Below the pieces are notes generated by a model. That model was not told the origin of the DNA. It saw nothing but the letters and a program-made list of their open reading frames with translations, and did not search any database. Below, one piece after another: positions 26,912-35,259 of a stretch of 64,000 bases of DNA. The stretch is from contig NZ_JACOOK010000003.1 in NCBI RefSeq assembly GCF_014288115.1, forward strand, positions 434,001-498,000, written 5' to 3'. Both the position numbers and the translations under genes were made by a program. Position 1 is the stretch's first letter, and each line of letters starts with the position of its first letter. This DNA is from Alistipes_A hominis. Lineage in GTDB: Bacteria; Bacteroidota; Bacteroidia; Bacteroidales; Rikenellaceae.

Positions 26912-28384
26912 TTACTTGGGCATGGCCGGCAGTTCCCAGCCGTCGCGGTAATTGTGCTTGATCATCTGTTCTGCAAACTCTTTCGCGTTGAACGGATCGG
27001 TGTAGCGTTTGTTGAAGGTCGGGTGCCCGTTGTGGATCGTGAACCCGTCTTCGATCATGATCTGCATCGTTTCGTTCGCGCCGATGTTCTTGAACTTCAT
27101 CTTTTCGCCGTCCCATTCCAGTTCGCGGTTCAGACCCTGCAGACGTACTGCCAGCACGCCCATTACGACCATTTCGTTGAACGGACCCGCTTCGCTGAAG
27201 TCGGACGAGGTCTGTACGCGCGATTGAGGATTCTCTTTGCAGGCGCGGATCCAGTCCTGTTCGTGGCTGGCGGTGATTTCGCGGTTCATCTTCGGAACTT
27301 CCGGTTTGCGGCCGGATACCAGCCACGGGTTCACGCCGTAGCAACCGCAGATCAGCGTATCTTTCGTTCCGTAGAAGATAGCGCCGCCGCCGCTGTCGTT
27401 CAGCGATTTGCCTGCCGGTACGCCTGCCGGACGCGGCGGGGTCAGACCGCCGTCGTACCAGGTTACTTCCACTTCGGGCATGTTGACTTTCTCTTTTTTC
27501 GCACGGGCCGGGAAAACGTATTTCACCATCTGGGCGTTCGGGGCGCAATCGGTCAGCAGGGCCGTCGAACTGCCCTGTACGCGGTCGGGATAACCCAACT
27601 GCAGACCTTTGAATACCGGGTGCAGGATGTGGCAGGCCATGTCGCCGAGGGCTCCGGTGCCGAAGTCCCACCAACCGCGCCAGTTCCACGGGGTATAGAT
27701 TTTGTTGTACGGACGCATCTGAGCCGGTCCGATGAACAGATCCCAGTTCAGCGTTTCGGGAATTTGATCCACTTCGCTCGGGCGCATCAGCCCTTGCGGC
27801 CAGATCGGACGGTCGGTGAAGGTGTCCACGCGGGTCACTTCGCCGATCTCGCCGTTCCAGATCCAGTCGCAGACCTGGCGTACGCCGGCTCCCGACGCGC
27901 CCTGATTGCCCATCTGCGTAGCTACTTTGTATTTCTTGGCCAGTTTGGTCAGCAGACGCGATTCGTAGACCGAATGGGTCAGCGGTTTCTGTACGTAAAC
28001 GTGCTTGCCGAGGGTCATGGCTTCGGCGGCGATGATACAGTGGGTGTGGTCGGCGGTAGCCACCAGCACGGCGTCGATGCTCTTGCCCATGTCGTCGAGC
28101 ATCTTACGGTAATCCCAGTACCGTTTGGCTTTCGAATAGCGGTCGAAAGTTCCTTTCGCATATTGCCAGTCCACGTCGCACAGGGCCACGATGTTCTCCG
28201 TTTCCATGTTCGACAGGTTGGCTGCGCCCATGCCGCCGATACCGACGGCCGCGATGTTCAGTTTGTCGCTCGGGGCGGTTTGTCCGGCCGCTTTACCGAA
28301 AACGGAACTCGGAACGATGGTCAGTCCGGCCAGGCCGACTGCGCTCGTGCGCAAAAAGTCTCTCCGGGATATTTTTTCTGCCAT
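26912..28384 (-). CDS. Tat-exported Gfo/Idh/MocA family oxidoreductase
   Basis: A 490-residue NAD(P)-dependent oxidoreductase with a textbook Tat signal (ISRRDFLRTSAVGLAGL, residues 5-21). The Rossmann motif is AAVGIGGMGAANL (about 45-57), followed by ALCDVD, and the catalytic lysine lies in VQKPLTHSVYESR, a QKP variant of the usual EKP. The Tat signal implies folding with cofactor before export, as in glucose-fructose oxidoreductase. With DUF1080 downstream it is the natural candidate for oxidising C3 of a glycoside. Spacing to both neighbours is 35-36 nt, which supports co-transcription. Confidence 0.9.
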   Translation of the reverse strand: MAEKISRRDFLRTSAVGLAGLTIVPSSVFGKAAGQTAPSDKLNIAAVGIGGMGAANLSNMETENIVALCDVDWQYAKGTFDRYSKAKRYWDYRKMLDDMGKSIDAVLVATADHTHCIIAAEAMTLGKHVYVQKPLTHSVYESRLLTKLAKKYKVATQMGNQGASGAGVRQVCDWIWNGEIGEVTRVDTFTDRPIWPQGLMRPSEVDQIPETLNWDLFIGPAQMRPYNKIYTPWNWRGWWDFGTGALGDMACHILHPVFKGLQLGYPDRVQGSSTALLTDCAPNAQMVKYVFPARAKKEKVNMPEVEVTWYDGGLTPPRPAGVPAGKSLNDSGGGAIFYGTKDTLICGCYGVNPWLVSGRKPEVPKMNREITASHEQDWIRACKENPQSRVQTSSDFSEAGPFNEMVVMGVLAVRLQGLNRELEWDGEKMKFKNIGANETMQIMIEDGFTIHNGHPTFNKRYTDPFNAKEFAEQMIKHNYRDGWELPAMPK

Positions 28385-28420
28385 AAGATATAAAGGTTTT
28401 AGTTTGGTTGGTTATGTCGA

Positions 28421-29293
28421 TTATTTAACGAATTTAGCTGCGCTGAGGTATTCGGCGCTCTTTTCGGCGCACTCCATCGGCGGGATGTCGTTGGCTTCGA
28501 TCTCCACGTAGTAAGCTTCGAGCCCCTGTTTGTAGGCGGCATTGAAGATCGCTTCGAAGTCGATGGTCTGGCTGGCTCCGATGACATTGTCGTCCTTGAT
28601 GTGCAACAGCGGGAAACGCCCTGCGTATTTCTGGATGTAAGCCGACGGGTTGACGCCGCCCTTGCTGGCCCAGTAAACGTCCAGTTCGAACATCACTTTC
28701 TCGGGATCGGTATGTTCGAGCAGGTAGTTCTCGATCACGTATCCGTCCTGTTTGTTGAATTCGTGGGCGTGATTGTGATAGCCGAATTTCAAGCCGGCGG
28801 CATTGGCGATGGCTCCCACCTTGTCGAAGTATTCGCAGGTTCTTTTCAGATCGGCTTCCGTCTTCCCGAAATCGATGCCCGGCAGTACGATGTACTTGCC
28901 GCCGACGGCAGCCTGCGCGTCGCAAGCCTGCTTCCACCAGTCTTCCCATCCGGCGTCGTATCCGCGGCCGAGGTGCGCTCCGGTGACCCGGATGCCGACG
29001 TCTTCGGCCATCTTGCGGAATTCGGCGGGCGTGCGGCCGTAGAATTTACCGTCTCCGTATGAAGCGGTTTCGGCGGCCGAATAACCCATGTCCGATATTT
29101 TTTTCAACGATCCGGCGGCGTCTTTGCCCATATCGCCCCCGATCGAATAGAGCTGGAGCCCGATCGTTTTTTTCTTCCCGGCGGCGCTTCCGCTTTGGGC
29201 GGCCGACAGGGTCGCTTCGGAAAACAGGGAACCGCCGACCATGGCTCCGGCGGTCAGCAACATTGATTTCTTGAGGAATTCTCTTCTGTCCAT
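28421..29293 (-). CDS. Tat-exported sugar phosphate isomerase/epimerase-like protein
   Basis: A 290-residue xylose-isomerase-like TIM-barrel protein with a canonical Tat signal (MDRREFLKKSMLLTAGAMVGG). The AP-endonuclease-2 family barrel shows KKTIGLQLYSIGGDM, GAHLGRGYD, GKYIVLPGIDFGKTE, LKFGYHNHAHEF, and FELDVYWASKGG. These carry the usual metal ligands (E, D, H, E). It is first in the operon with the oxidoreductase and DUF1080 genes. It likely isomerises or epimerises an oxidised sugar made or released by its partners in the periplasm. The exact reaction is unknown. Confidence 0.85.
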   Translation of the reverse strand: MDRREFLKKSMLLTAGAMVGGSLFSEATLSAAQSGSAAGKKKTIGLQLYSIGGDMGKDAAGSLKKISDMGYSAAETASYGDGKFYGRTPAEFRKMAEDVGIRVTGAHLGRGYDAGWEDWWKQACDAQAAVGGKYIVLPGIDFGKTEADLKRTCEYFDKVGAIANAAGLKFGYHNHAHEFNKQDGYVIENYLLEHTDPEKVMFELDVYWASKGGVNPSAYIQKYAGRFPLLHIKDDNVIGASQTIDFEAIFNAAYKQGLEAYYVEIEANDIPPMECAEKSAEYLSAAKFVK

Positions 29294-29388
29294 AATGGCT
29301 TCAAATATTTAGGTTTTGTTTTAAAGTTAGCAAGTTAAGTCGGGTCGTTGAAACTATCAGGCCTTTAACCTATATACATATAGTTGTG

Positions 29389-29418
29389 TAAAGGTATAAA
29401 AAAAAGTTTTTGATGCAA
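29389..29418 (-). promoter_or_regulatory. Promoter of the isomerase-oxidoreductase-DUF1080 operon
   Basis: On the minus strand: TTG (29416-29418), a 19-nt spacer, then TACCTTTA (29389-29396), one mismatch from consensus. It lies about 95 nt upstream of the start at 29293. The other part of 29294-29612 is the terminator at 29551-29592 and AT-rich leader. Confidence 0.5.
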
Positions 29419-29550
29419 AAAATATTTCGGCATTAATTTAATAAATTTAAAAACGGCCTTTTCTCCGGCCGGCGGAATTTCCGTTTCACATGCGGGATAC
29501 GGTTCTGCGGGCCGGCGGGCTGGAACATTCGTTCCGGAAAGCGCAAACGT

Positions 29551-29592
29551 AAAAAACGCAGGCGTTTCGCGGCGGATGCCGGATGCCTGCGT
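29551..29592 (-). terminator. Terminator of the propeller lipoprotein gene
   Basis: ACGCAGGC (29556-29563) pairs with GCCTGCGT (29585-29592), and the minus strand continues into TTTTT. It lies 20 nt past the stop codon of the gene at 29613. Confidence 0.75.
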
Positions 29593-29612
29593 CGTTTTTC
29601 GTACGGAGATCG

Positions 29613-30494
29613 TTAACGGATGTCTATCTCGACTACTTTACTGCCCGGAAGATCGGGAACGTACAGTTTTTTGCCGTCGGTCGACAGCCGGGCCGGCCCT
29701 TCGATTCCGACGCCCGGAGTCAACAGTTCGGTCTTTCCCGTTCCGAGATCGTAATAGCCGACTTCCGAATCGACCCAATTGGTGAAATACAGGCGGCCCC
29801 CGTCGCCGCTCAGCGCGAGGCCGTCGTACTGTCCCGGACGGTCGAACAACTTGGTGGCTACCGGAGTGGATATGTTGTCGATGCGGTAGATCACGTTATC
29901 CTGCGTGGTGACGCCGTCCGGCGGATACGATGCGATATACATCGTGTCGCCCCGGATGACGATCCCGTTCGCTCCGGGTACCGTCACGTAGGGTTTCAGT
30001 CCCGCGGTGTCGAGTTGCGACGGCCGGGCGACGTTCAGCGCGTAGATGCTGCCGGTGTTGGTCACCGTCACGTAAAGGGTGTTCCCGTGCAGGGCCATGT
30101 CGTTGACGAACAGTTCGCCTTCGGGGAACGGAACGATTTTCGGCTTCTCGTTCGGCGCGGCGAGGTTGTAGACCGCCATTTTGCCGACGTCGGCGATGAA
30201 CAGGTAACCGTCTTTTACGAGCAGTCCCTTGGGCGCCGACAGCGTGCCGTCGGCCGGAATCAGCACCCGCGAAACCGTGTCGGTGAATTCGAGGATATAG
30301 CCTTTACCCTCGGTGTTCAGCGGATTGAACTCGTCGGAGCCGAAGCTGCCGACCAGCAGTTTGCCGTCCAGCGGCAGCGTGGCTTCGCAGAATACGATCT
30401 TATCGGTGAGAACGGGCGTTGTCGGCGTTTTTTCTGCGGACGAGCAGGCGACAGCCGCTACGGCAACCGCCGCAAGGAAAATGCGCTTTTTCAT
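29613..30494 (-). CDS. SMP-30/gluconolactonase-like beta-propeller lipoprotein
   Basis: A 293-residue lipoprotein; the start at 30494 gives MKKRIFLAAVAVAAVAC with C17. Longer in-frame sequence upstream is antisense noise within the HAD gene. Repeated blade motifs (LLVGSFGSDEFN, GLLVKDGYLFIADVGKMAVYN, DMALHGNTLYVTVTNTGSIYAL, GIVIRGDTMYIASYP, GLALSGDGGRLYFTNW, LSTDGKKLYVPDL) mark an NHL/SMP-30-type propeller. It could be a lactonase or only a binding protein; I cannot confirm the metal ligands. It is 5 nt downstream of the HAD phosphatase, so they share a transcript. Confidence 0.75.
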   Translation of the reverse strand: MKKRIFLAAVAVAAVACSSAEKTPTTPVLTDKIVFCEATLPLDGKLLVGSFGSDEFNPLNTEGKGYILEFTDTVSRVLIPADGTLSAPKGLLVKDGYLFIADVGKMAVYNLAAPNEKPKIVPFPEGELFVNDMALHGNTLYVTVTNTGSIYALNVARPSQLDTAGLKPYVTVPGANGIVIRGDTMYIASYPPDGVTTQDNVIYRIDNISTPVATKLFDRPGQYDGLALSGDGGRLYFTNWVDSEVGYYDLGTGKTELLTPGVGIEGPARLSTDGKKLYVPDLPGSKVVEIDIR

Positions 30495-30499
30495 AACTT

Positions 30500-31138
30500 T
30501 TATTTTTCGGTAAACGGTTCGTATTGCGAAAACAGATCTCGGAAGTCTTCGTGCTGTGCGGCCAGGTAGGTGTTGAATCCCAGCGAAGCGGCCGTTCGGA
30601 TGTTGGCTTCGGAGTCGTCGATGAACAGGCTTTCGGCAGGCAGGATACCCGATTCGTCGATCATTTTCCGGTAAATCTCCGGATACGGTTTCACCAGCTT
30701 CATCCGGTAAGAGAGGAACAACCGGTCGAAATAGGCGTCGATGGTCAGCCCCTGTTGTTTGAAGCGGTGTTCCATCATGAAGCGCATCATGATCGGGTTC
30801 GTATTGCTGAGCATGAAGACCCGGTAGCCCTGCCGGCGCAGGTCGAGCAGCATGTCGAGCTTGTACTGCGGCAGGTCGAGCAGGAAACTGCACAGCGCGT
30901 CGTCGATCGCCTGCGGGTCGACCGGGCGTCCGATTTCCCGGATGATCGCGTCGTGGAAATCTTCGGGGCGGATCTCCCCGCGTTCGAGTTGCAGCAGCAC
31001 GCCGGACTGTTTGTACGGATTGATGAATTCGGCGGCGTTCATACAGCCGATCTGTTCGAATTTGCGGACGGTCGCTTCGATGCTGTAATTGATCAGTACG
31101 CCGCCCAGGTCGAATATGATGGTTCTTATCTTTTTCAT
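30500..31138 (-). CDS. HAD-superfamily (subfamily IA) phosphatase
   Basis: A 212-residue cytosolic phosphatase. Motif I is TIIFDLGGVLINY with nucleophile D9; motif II is VFMLSNTNP; motif III lysine lies in LVKPYPEIYRKM; motif IV is FIDDSEANI. This DLGGV form is typical of YihX-like phosphatases acting on small sugar phosphates. I start at 31138 (MKKIRT); an upstream in-frame Met at 31189 would lie across the divergent promoter. It is co-transcribed with the propeller lipoprotein. Confidence 0.85.
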   Translation of the reverse strand: MKKIRTIIFDLGGVLINYSIEATVRKFEQIGCMNAAEFINPYKQSGVLLQLERGEIRPEDFHDAIIREIGRPVDPQAIDDALCSFLLDLPQYKLDMLLDLRRQGYRVFMLSNTNPIMMRFMMEHRFKQQGLTIDAYFDRLFLSYRMKLVKPYPEIYRKMIDESGILPAESLFIDDSEANIRTAASLGFNTYLAAQHEDFRDLFSQYEPFTEK

Positions 31139-31160
31139 TGGATTATTCGCTGTTACCGGA

Positions 31161-31168
31161 CAAAGATA
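31161..31168 (-). promoter_or_regulatory. -7 element (TATCTTTG) for the HAD gene
   Basis: The minus strand reads TATCTTTG, a perfect -7 element 23 nt before the start at 31138. The -33 TTG is not present. It lies only 20 nt from the divergent cyd element. Confidence 0.5.
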
Positions 31169-31188
31169 GGAAATTTCGAAATAATTCA

Positions 31189-31196
31189 TATATTTG
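31189..31196 (+). promoter_or_regulatory. -7 element (TATATTTG) for the cytochrome bd operon
   Basis: A perfect TAnnTTTG match, 32 nt ahead of the DUF4492 start. The -33 TTG is missing, so an activator may be needed; divergent from the HAD promoter. Confidence 0.55.
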
Positions 31197-31227
31197 ACTT
31201 TCGGTAAACCGTATAGACAAAGACATC

Positions 31228-31449
31228 ATGAGCCGCAACGTGTTCGTTCGTATTTTCCGTTTCTACCGGGATGGTTTTCGCGAGATGACCAGCCTGGGGC
31301 GGACATTGTGGGCGGTGATCCTCGTCAAACTGTTTATCATGTTCGCGATCCTGCGGCTGTTCTTTTTCCCGGACGTGATGGGAAAATTCGATACCGACCG
31401 GGAGCGGAGCGAGTATATGATGGAACGATTGTTGAATACAAATCATTGA
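31228..31449 (+). CDS. DUF4492 small membrane protein of the cytochrome bd operon
   Basis: A 73-residue protein with one hydrophobic helix (about 25-47, TLWAVILVKLFIMFAILRLFF) and a charged N-terminus. DUF4492 proteins are found directly ahead of cydA in Bacteroidota, as here (gap 4 nt). It may be a small accessory subunit of the oxidase, in the way CydX is in proteobacteria, but it is not homologous by eye and the role is inference. Confidence 0.85.
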   Translation: MSRNVFVRIFRFYRDGFREMTSLGRTLWAVILVKLFIMFAILRLFFFPDVMGKFDTDRERSEYMMERLLNTNH

Positions 31450-31453
31450 TATT

Positions 31454-33079
31454 ATGATTCTTACTGCAAATGAGTTGGCGGAGGTGGTGGATTGGTCGCG
31501 GGCCCAGTTTGCGATGACGGCCATCTACCATTGGCTGTTCGTGCCGCTGACCCTCGGGCTGGGTTTCATCTGCGCCATCATGGAGACCGTTTACTACCGT
31601 ACCGGCGATCCGTTCTGGAAACGGACGGTCAAGTTTTGGATGCGCATTTTCGGGATCAATTTCGCGATCGGCGTGGCCACCGGACTGATCCTCGAATTCG
31701 AGTTCGGGACGAACTGGTCGAATTACTCCTATTTCGTCGGCGATATTTTCGGAGCGCCGCTGGCAATCGAAGGAATTATGGCCTTTTTTCTGGAAAGTAC
31801 ATTCATCGCCGTGATGTTTTTCGGCTGGAATAAGGTGTCCAGAGGTTTTCACCTTACGGCGACTTGGCTGACGGCCATCGGCGCGAACCTGTCGGCGTTG
31901 TGGATTCTGGTGGCCAACGCGTGGATGCAGTATCCGGTCGGAACGGCCTTCAACCCCGAAACGGCCCGCCAGGAGATGACCTCGTTCTGGGATGTGCTGT
32001 TTTCTCCGGTGGCGATTAACAAGTTTTTTCATACGGTGACTTCGGGTTATGTGGTGGCCGCCGCGGTGGTTATCGGCATCAGCGCCTGGTTCCTGTTGAA
32101 AAAACGCGAGCGGAAGATGGCCCGCAAAAGCATGGCGATCGCTTCGTGGTTCGGCCTGTCCGCTTCTCTATTGTTGGCGATGACCGGCGACGGGTCGGCC
32201 GTACAGGTGGCCCGGACGCAACCGATGAAACTGGCGGCGATGGAAGCGCTCTACGACGGTAAGAAAGAGGCCGGACTGGTCGCGTTCGGGATATTGCGTC
32301 CGGAAGTGAACAACCGGGAGCTGATCATGTCCAACGAAAGCGCTTTTTATTTCAAACTGGAGATTCCCAAGATGCTGTCGCTGTTGAGTTTTCGGGATGC
32401 GGATGCCTATGTCCCGGGCATTAATGACCTTGTATACGGCAATTTCGATCCGTTGATCACTCCGGTCGGCGTGAAGATGGAAGCCGGGCGGGAGGCTGTG
32501 CGGGCCATTGAAGATTATCGGGAGGTCATGGCCGGGGGCGATGCGGTCGCCAAGGCCCGTTACAAGGCCCGATTCGATCCTCAGACGGAAGAGGGGGCCA
32601 GGTTTTGTAGCTGGGAACTGAAATATCTCGGTTACGCATACCTGAAAAATCAGACGGACGTGATTCCGAATGTGCCGCTGGTGTTCTATTCGTTCCGCGT
32701 TATGTTCATGCTGGGCGTCTATTTCATTCTGTTTTTCGCCGGGGTGCTTTTCTTCGTGTACCGGAAGGAACTGTACGACAGGCGGTGGTGGTTCCGCGTG
32801 ATGATGTGGTCGGTTCCGCTGGCCTATTTGGCTTCGGTTTCCGGATGGATCGTCGCGGAGGTTGGTCGGCAGCCGTGGACGATCCAGGATTTGCTGCCTG
32901 TTTCTGCGTCGGTGTCGGATATCGCTCCGGGGCCGGTCAAGGCGACCTTCTTTATCTTCCTCGCACTGTTTACGGTGCTGTTGATCGCCGAACTGATGAT
33001 CATGTTCAGGCAGATCAAAATCGGGCCTAAACCGGCGGAAACGGCGGAAACGGCGGCCGAAAACGAATTGACGGAATAA
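31454..33079 (+). CDS. cydA: Cytochrome bd quinol oxidase subunit I
   Basis: A 541-residue multi-pass inner membrane subunit carrying haems b558, b595 and d. Conserved blocks match CydA closely: SRAQFAMTAIYHWLFVPLTLG with haem ligand H26, FGINFAIGVATGLILEFEFGTNWS, GDIFGAPLAIEGIMAFFLEST, SALWILVANAWMQ and KFFHTVTSGYV with the second histidine. Together with CydB it reduces O2 to water with high affinity, giving this anaerobe oxygen tolerance. The C-terminus has a threefold GGCGGAAAC repeat coding AETAETAAEN. It is the second gene of the operon. Confidence 0.97.
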   Translation: MILTANELAEVVDWSRAQFAMTAIYHWLFVPLTLGLGFICAIMETVYYRTGDPFWKRTVKFWMRIFGINFAIGVATGLILEFEFGTNWSNYSYFVGDIFGAPLAIEGIMAFFLESTFIAVMFFGWNKVSRGFHLTATWLTAIGANLSALWILVANAWMQYPVGTAFNPETARQEMTSFWDVLFSPVAINKFFHTVTSGYVVAAAVVIGISAWFLLKKRERKMARKSMAIASWFGLSASLLLAMTGDGSAVQVARTQPMKLAAMEALYDGKKEAGLVAFGILRPEVNNRELIMSNESAFYFKLEIPKMLSLLSFRDADAYVPGINDLVYGNFDPLITPVGVKMEAGREAVRAIEDYREVMAGGDAVAKARYKARFDPQTEEGARFCSWELKYLGYAYLKNQTDVIPNVPLVFYSFRVMFMLGVYFILFFAGVLFFVYRKELYDRRWWFRVMMWSVPLAYLASVSGWIVAEVGRQPWTIQDLLPVSASVSDIAPGPVKATFFIFLALFTVLLIAELMIMFRQIKIGPKPAETAETAAENELTE

Positions 33080-33093
33080 AAAAGAGCGATTTT

Positions 33094-34248
33094 ATGGATA
33101 CGGTATATATTTTTCTGCAACACTACTGGTGGTTTATCATTTCGTTGCTCGGCGCGCTGCTGGTGTTTCTGCTGTTCGTGCAGGGCGGCCAAGGGATGCT
33201 CTACCTGATCGGGCGTACCGATACGGAACGCAACCTGATCGTCAACACGCTGGGACGTAAATGGGAGTTGACTTTCACGACGCTGGTCACGTTCGGCGGC
33301 GCGTTCTTCGCATCGTTCCCGCTGTTTTACAGCACGAGTTTCGGCGGCGCGTTCTACGTGTGGATGTTGATCCTGTTGGTTTTCGTAATCCAGGCGGTAG
33401 CCTATGAATTCCGGCGCAAACCGTCCAATTTCCTTGGCGAGAAAACTTACAACTGGTTCCTGCTGATTAACGGCGTGCTCGGAGCCTTCCTCCTCGGAAC
33501 GGCCGTGGCGACGCTGTTCACCGGCGCTCCGTTCACGGTCGACCGCGCCAACTTCGGCAATCTGGAAGGTTTCAATACGATTTCGCGTTGGTCCACTTCC
33601 TGGTACGGGTTGGATGCGCTGGCCGATCCGCGCAACATCCTGCTCGGCTTGGCGGTGCTGTTCTTGTCGCGGGTGCTCGGCCTGCTCTATTTTATGAACA
33701 GCATCGACGACGAAACGATTTTCGCGCGATCGCGGCGTTACCTGAAGTGGAATGCGGGGCTTTTCCTGTTGTTCTTCCTGCCGTTTCTGCTGTTGCTGCT
33801 GCTGTCGGAAGGCGCAGCGGTCGATCCCGTCTCCGGCGTGATTTCCGTCGAGCCGTACAAATACCTGCACAACCTGCTGGCCATGCCGCTGGTGCTCGTC
33901 GCACTGCTGGCCGGCGTGGTCGGGGTGCTATGGGGTATCGGAGTCGGTATTTTCAGAGGGTGTCGCTGCGGGATTTGGCCTGCCGGAGCGGGAACCGTAC
34001 TGACGGTGCTCGCGCTGCTGCTGACCGCCGGATACAACCATACGGCCTATTATCCGTCGCTCACCGACCTGCAGAGTTCGTTGACGATCTACAACAGTTC
34101 TTCGAGCCGGTTCACGCTTTACGTGATGGCGATCGTGTCGATACTCGTCCCGTTCGTGGCGGGGTACATCTGGTACGTATGGCGCGCGATGGGCCGTAAA
34201 CGCATCTCCGAACAGGAACTGCAAGAGGAGGGCGACCATCTGTATTGA
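33094..34248 (+). CDS. cydB: Cytochrome bd quinol oxidase subunit II
   Basis: A 384-residue polytopic membrane protein, the structural partner of CydA. Typical CydB features are the N-terminal WWFIISLLGALLVFLLFVQGG, a following QGMLYLIG segment, FYVWMLILLVFVIQAVAYEFRRK and nine or so hydrophobic segments in all. It starts 14 nt after cydA. The operon order DUF4492-cydA-cydB ends with the terminator at 34300. Confidence 0.95.
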   Translation: MDTVYIFLQHYWWFIISLLGALLVFLLFVQGGQGMLYLIGRTDTERNLIVNTLGRKWELTFTTLVTFGGAFFASFPLFYSTSFGGAFYVWMLILLVFVIQAVAYEFRRKPSNFLGEKTYNWFLLINGVLGAFLLGTAVATLFTGAPFTVDRANFGNLEGFNTISRWSTSWYGLDALADPRNILLGLAVLFLSRVLGLLYFMNSIDDETIFARSRRYLKWNAGLFLLFFLPFLLLLLLSEGAAVDPVSGVISVEPYKYLHNLLAMPLVLVALLAGVVGVLWGIGVGIFRGCRCGIWPAGAGTVLTVLALLLTAGYNHTAYYPSLTDLQSSLTIYNSSSSRFTLYVMAIVSILVPFVAGYIWYVWRAMGRKRISEQELQEEGDHLY

Positions 34249-34299
34249 TTTGCGGGCCGTTCGGCCCGGATCGCTGATACCCGAAAGAGGCCGCATTCG

Positions 34300-34324
34300 G
34301 ATTTCCGGTCGGAAATCTCGTTTT
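34300..34324 (+). terminator. Terminator of the cyd operon
   Basis: GATTTCC (34300-34306) and GGAAATC (34311-34317) form a 7-bp stem with a 4-nt loop, followed by TCGTTTT, 51 nt past the cydB stop. Confidence 0.65.
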
Positions 34325-34325
34325 G

Positions 34326-35204
34326 TCAGTATATCAGCGAATCGGGCAGCACGGGCGTGCCGCCTGCCTGAGTACAGACGAAGGCGGCGGTTTCGGTCGC
34401 CCGACGGTGCGCTTCGTGTAGCGGCCGGCCCTGCAGGATGCCTGCGACGAAGGCGGCGGTGAACGAGTCGCCTGCGCCGACCGTGTCGGCGACTTCGACC
34501 TTTGCAGTTTCCATGACGGAAAAGTCGTCCGGGGCCGTCACCCGGCTGCCCCGGCTGCCGAGCGTGTAGACGATGTACCGCAGGTCGTAGCGTTGTCGGA
34601 GTTGTTCCAGTTGGCTGTCGGCATCCCCGTGCAGCGACAGCATCCCCGCCACGACGGGCAGTTCGTCCTCGTTCAGTTTCAGGATGTCGGCCTGTTCGAG
34701 CGAGGCGCGGACGGTCTCTTCGCTGTAAAAATCCTGCCGCAGGTTGATGTCGAACACTTTGAGACACTGCTTATTCACATGCGACAGCAGTTTTCGGATC
34801 GTCGCGGCGGACGTTTCGCCGCGTTGCCCGAGCGTACCGAAACATACGGCGTCCAACTGCGGAGCCAGTCGTTCGAGTCCTTCGTTCCATGCGATGAAAT
34901 CCCAGGCTACCGGCTTGTGGATCGTGTACGACGGAACGCCCCGCGCGTCGAGCCGCACGTCGACGGTGCCGGTCGGATAGTCGTTTTGCTGTACGTATGC
35001 GGTGCCGAGCTGAGCTTCCTGGAGCTTTTCGAGAATTTGGAGGCCATACGGATCGTTGCCGACCGCGCTGACGACTGCCGACCGGCAGCCGAACTGCGCC
35101 GCATGGAATGCGAAGTTGAGCGTCGCTCCGCCCAGTTGCTTGCCCGAAGGCAGCAGGTCCCACAGGAGTTCCCCGACGCCTGCTATGGTGAATGTCTGTT
35201 TCAT
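34326..35204 (-). CDS. PfkB-family carbohydrate kinase (fructokinase-like)
   Basis: A 292-residue ribokinase-fold kinase. The N-terminal motif is GVGELLWDLLPSGKQLGGATLNFAFHAAQFG (substrate-binding GG pair). The C-terminal PfkB signature is DTVGAGDSFTAAFVAG with catalytic D at about 251 and anion hole GAGD. It phosphorylates a sugar, most likely fructose or a related hexose, in the cytoplasm. It is convergent with cydB and separated from the exporter operon by 55 nt on the same strand; whether it is read through from that operon is unclear. Confidence 0.85.
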   Translation of the reverse strand: MKQTFTIAGVGELLWDLLPSGKQLGGATLNFAFHAAQFGCRSAVVSAVGNDPYGLQILEKLQEAQLGTAYVQQNDYPTGTVDVRLDARGVPSYTIHKPVAWDFIAWNEGLERLAPQLDAVCFGTLGQRGETSAATIRKLLSHVNKQCLKVFDINLRQDFYSEETVRASLEQADILKLNEDELPVVAGMLSLHGDADSQLEQLRQRYDLRYIVYTLGSRGSRVTAPDDFSVMETAKVEVADTVGAGDSFTAAFVAGILQGRPLHEAHRRATETAAFVCTQAGGTPVLPDSLIY

Positions 35205-35259
35205 ACCTGCAAATTTAGCAATCCGCGAGGGAACTGCAAGCGTCGGCCGACTTTTCTGT

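Noticed and set aside
33030..33070. GGCGGAAAC threefold short repeat at the end of cydA
   Set aside because: It codes the low-complexity tail AETAETAAEN and is best explained as slippage in a disordered C-terminus.
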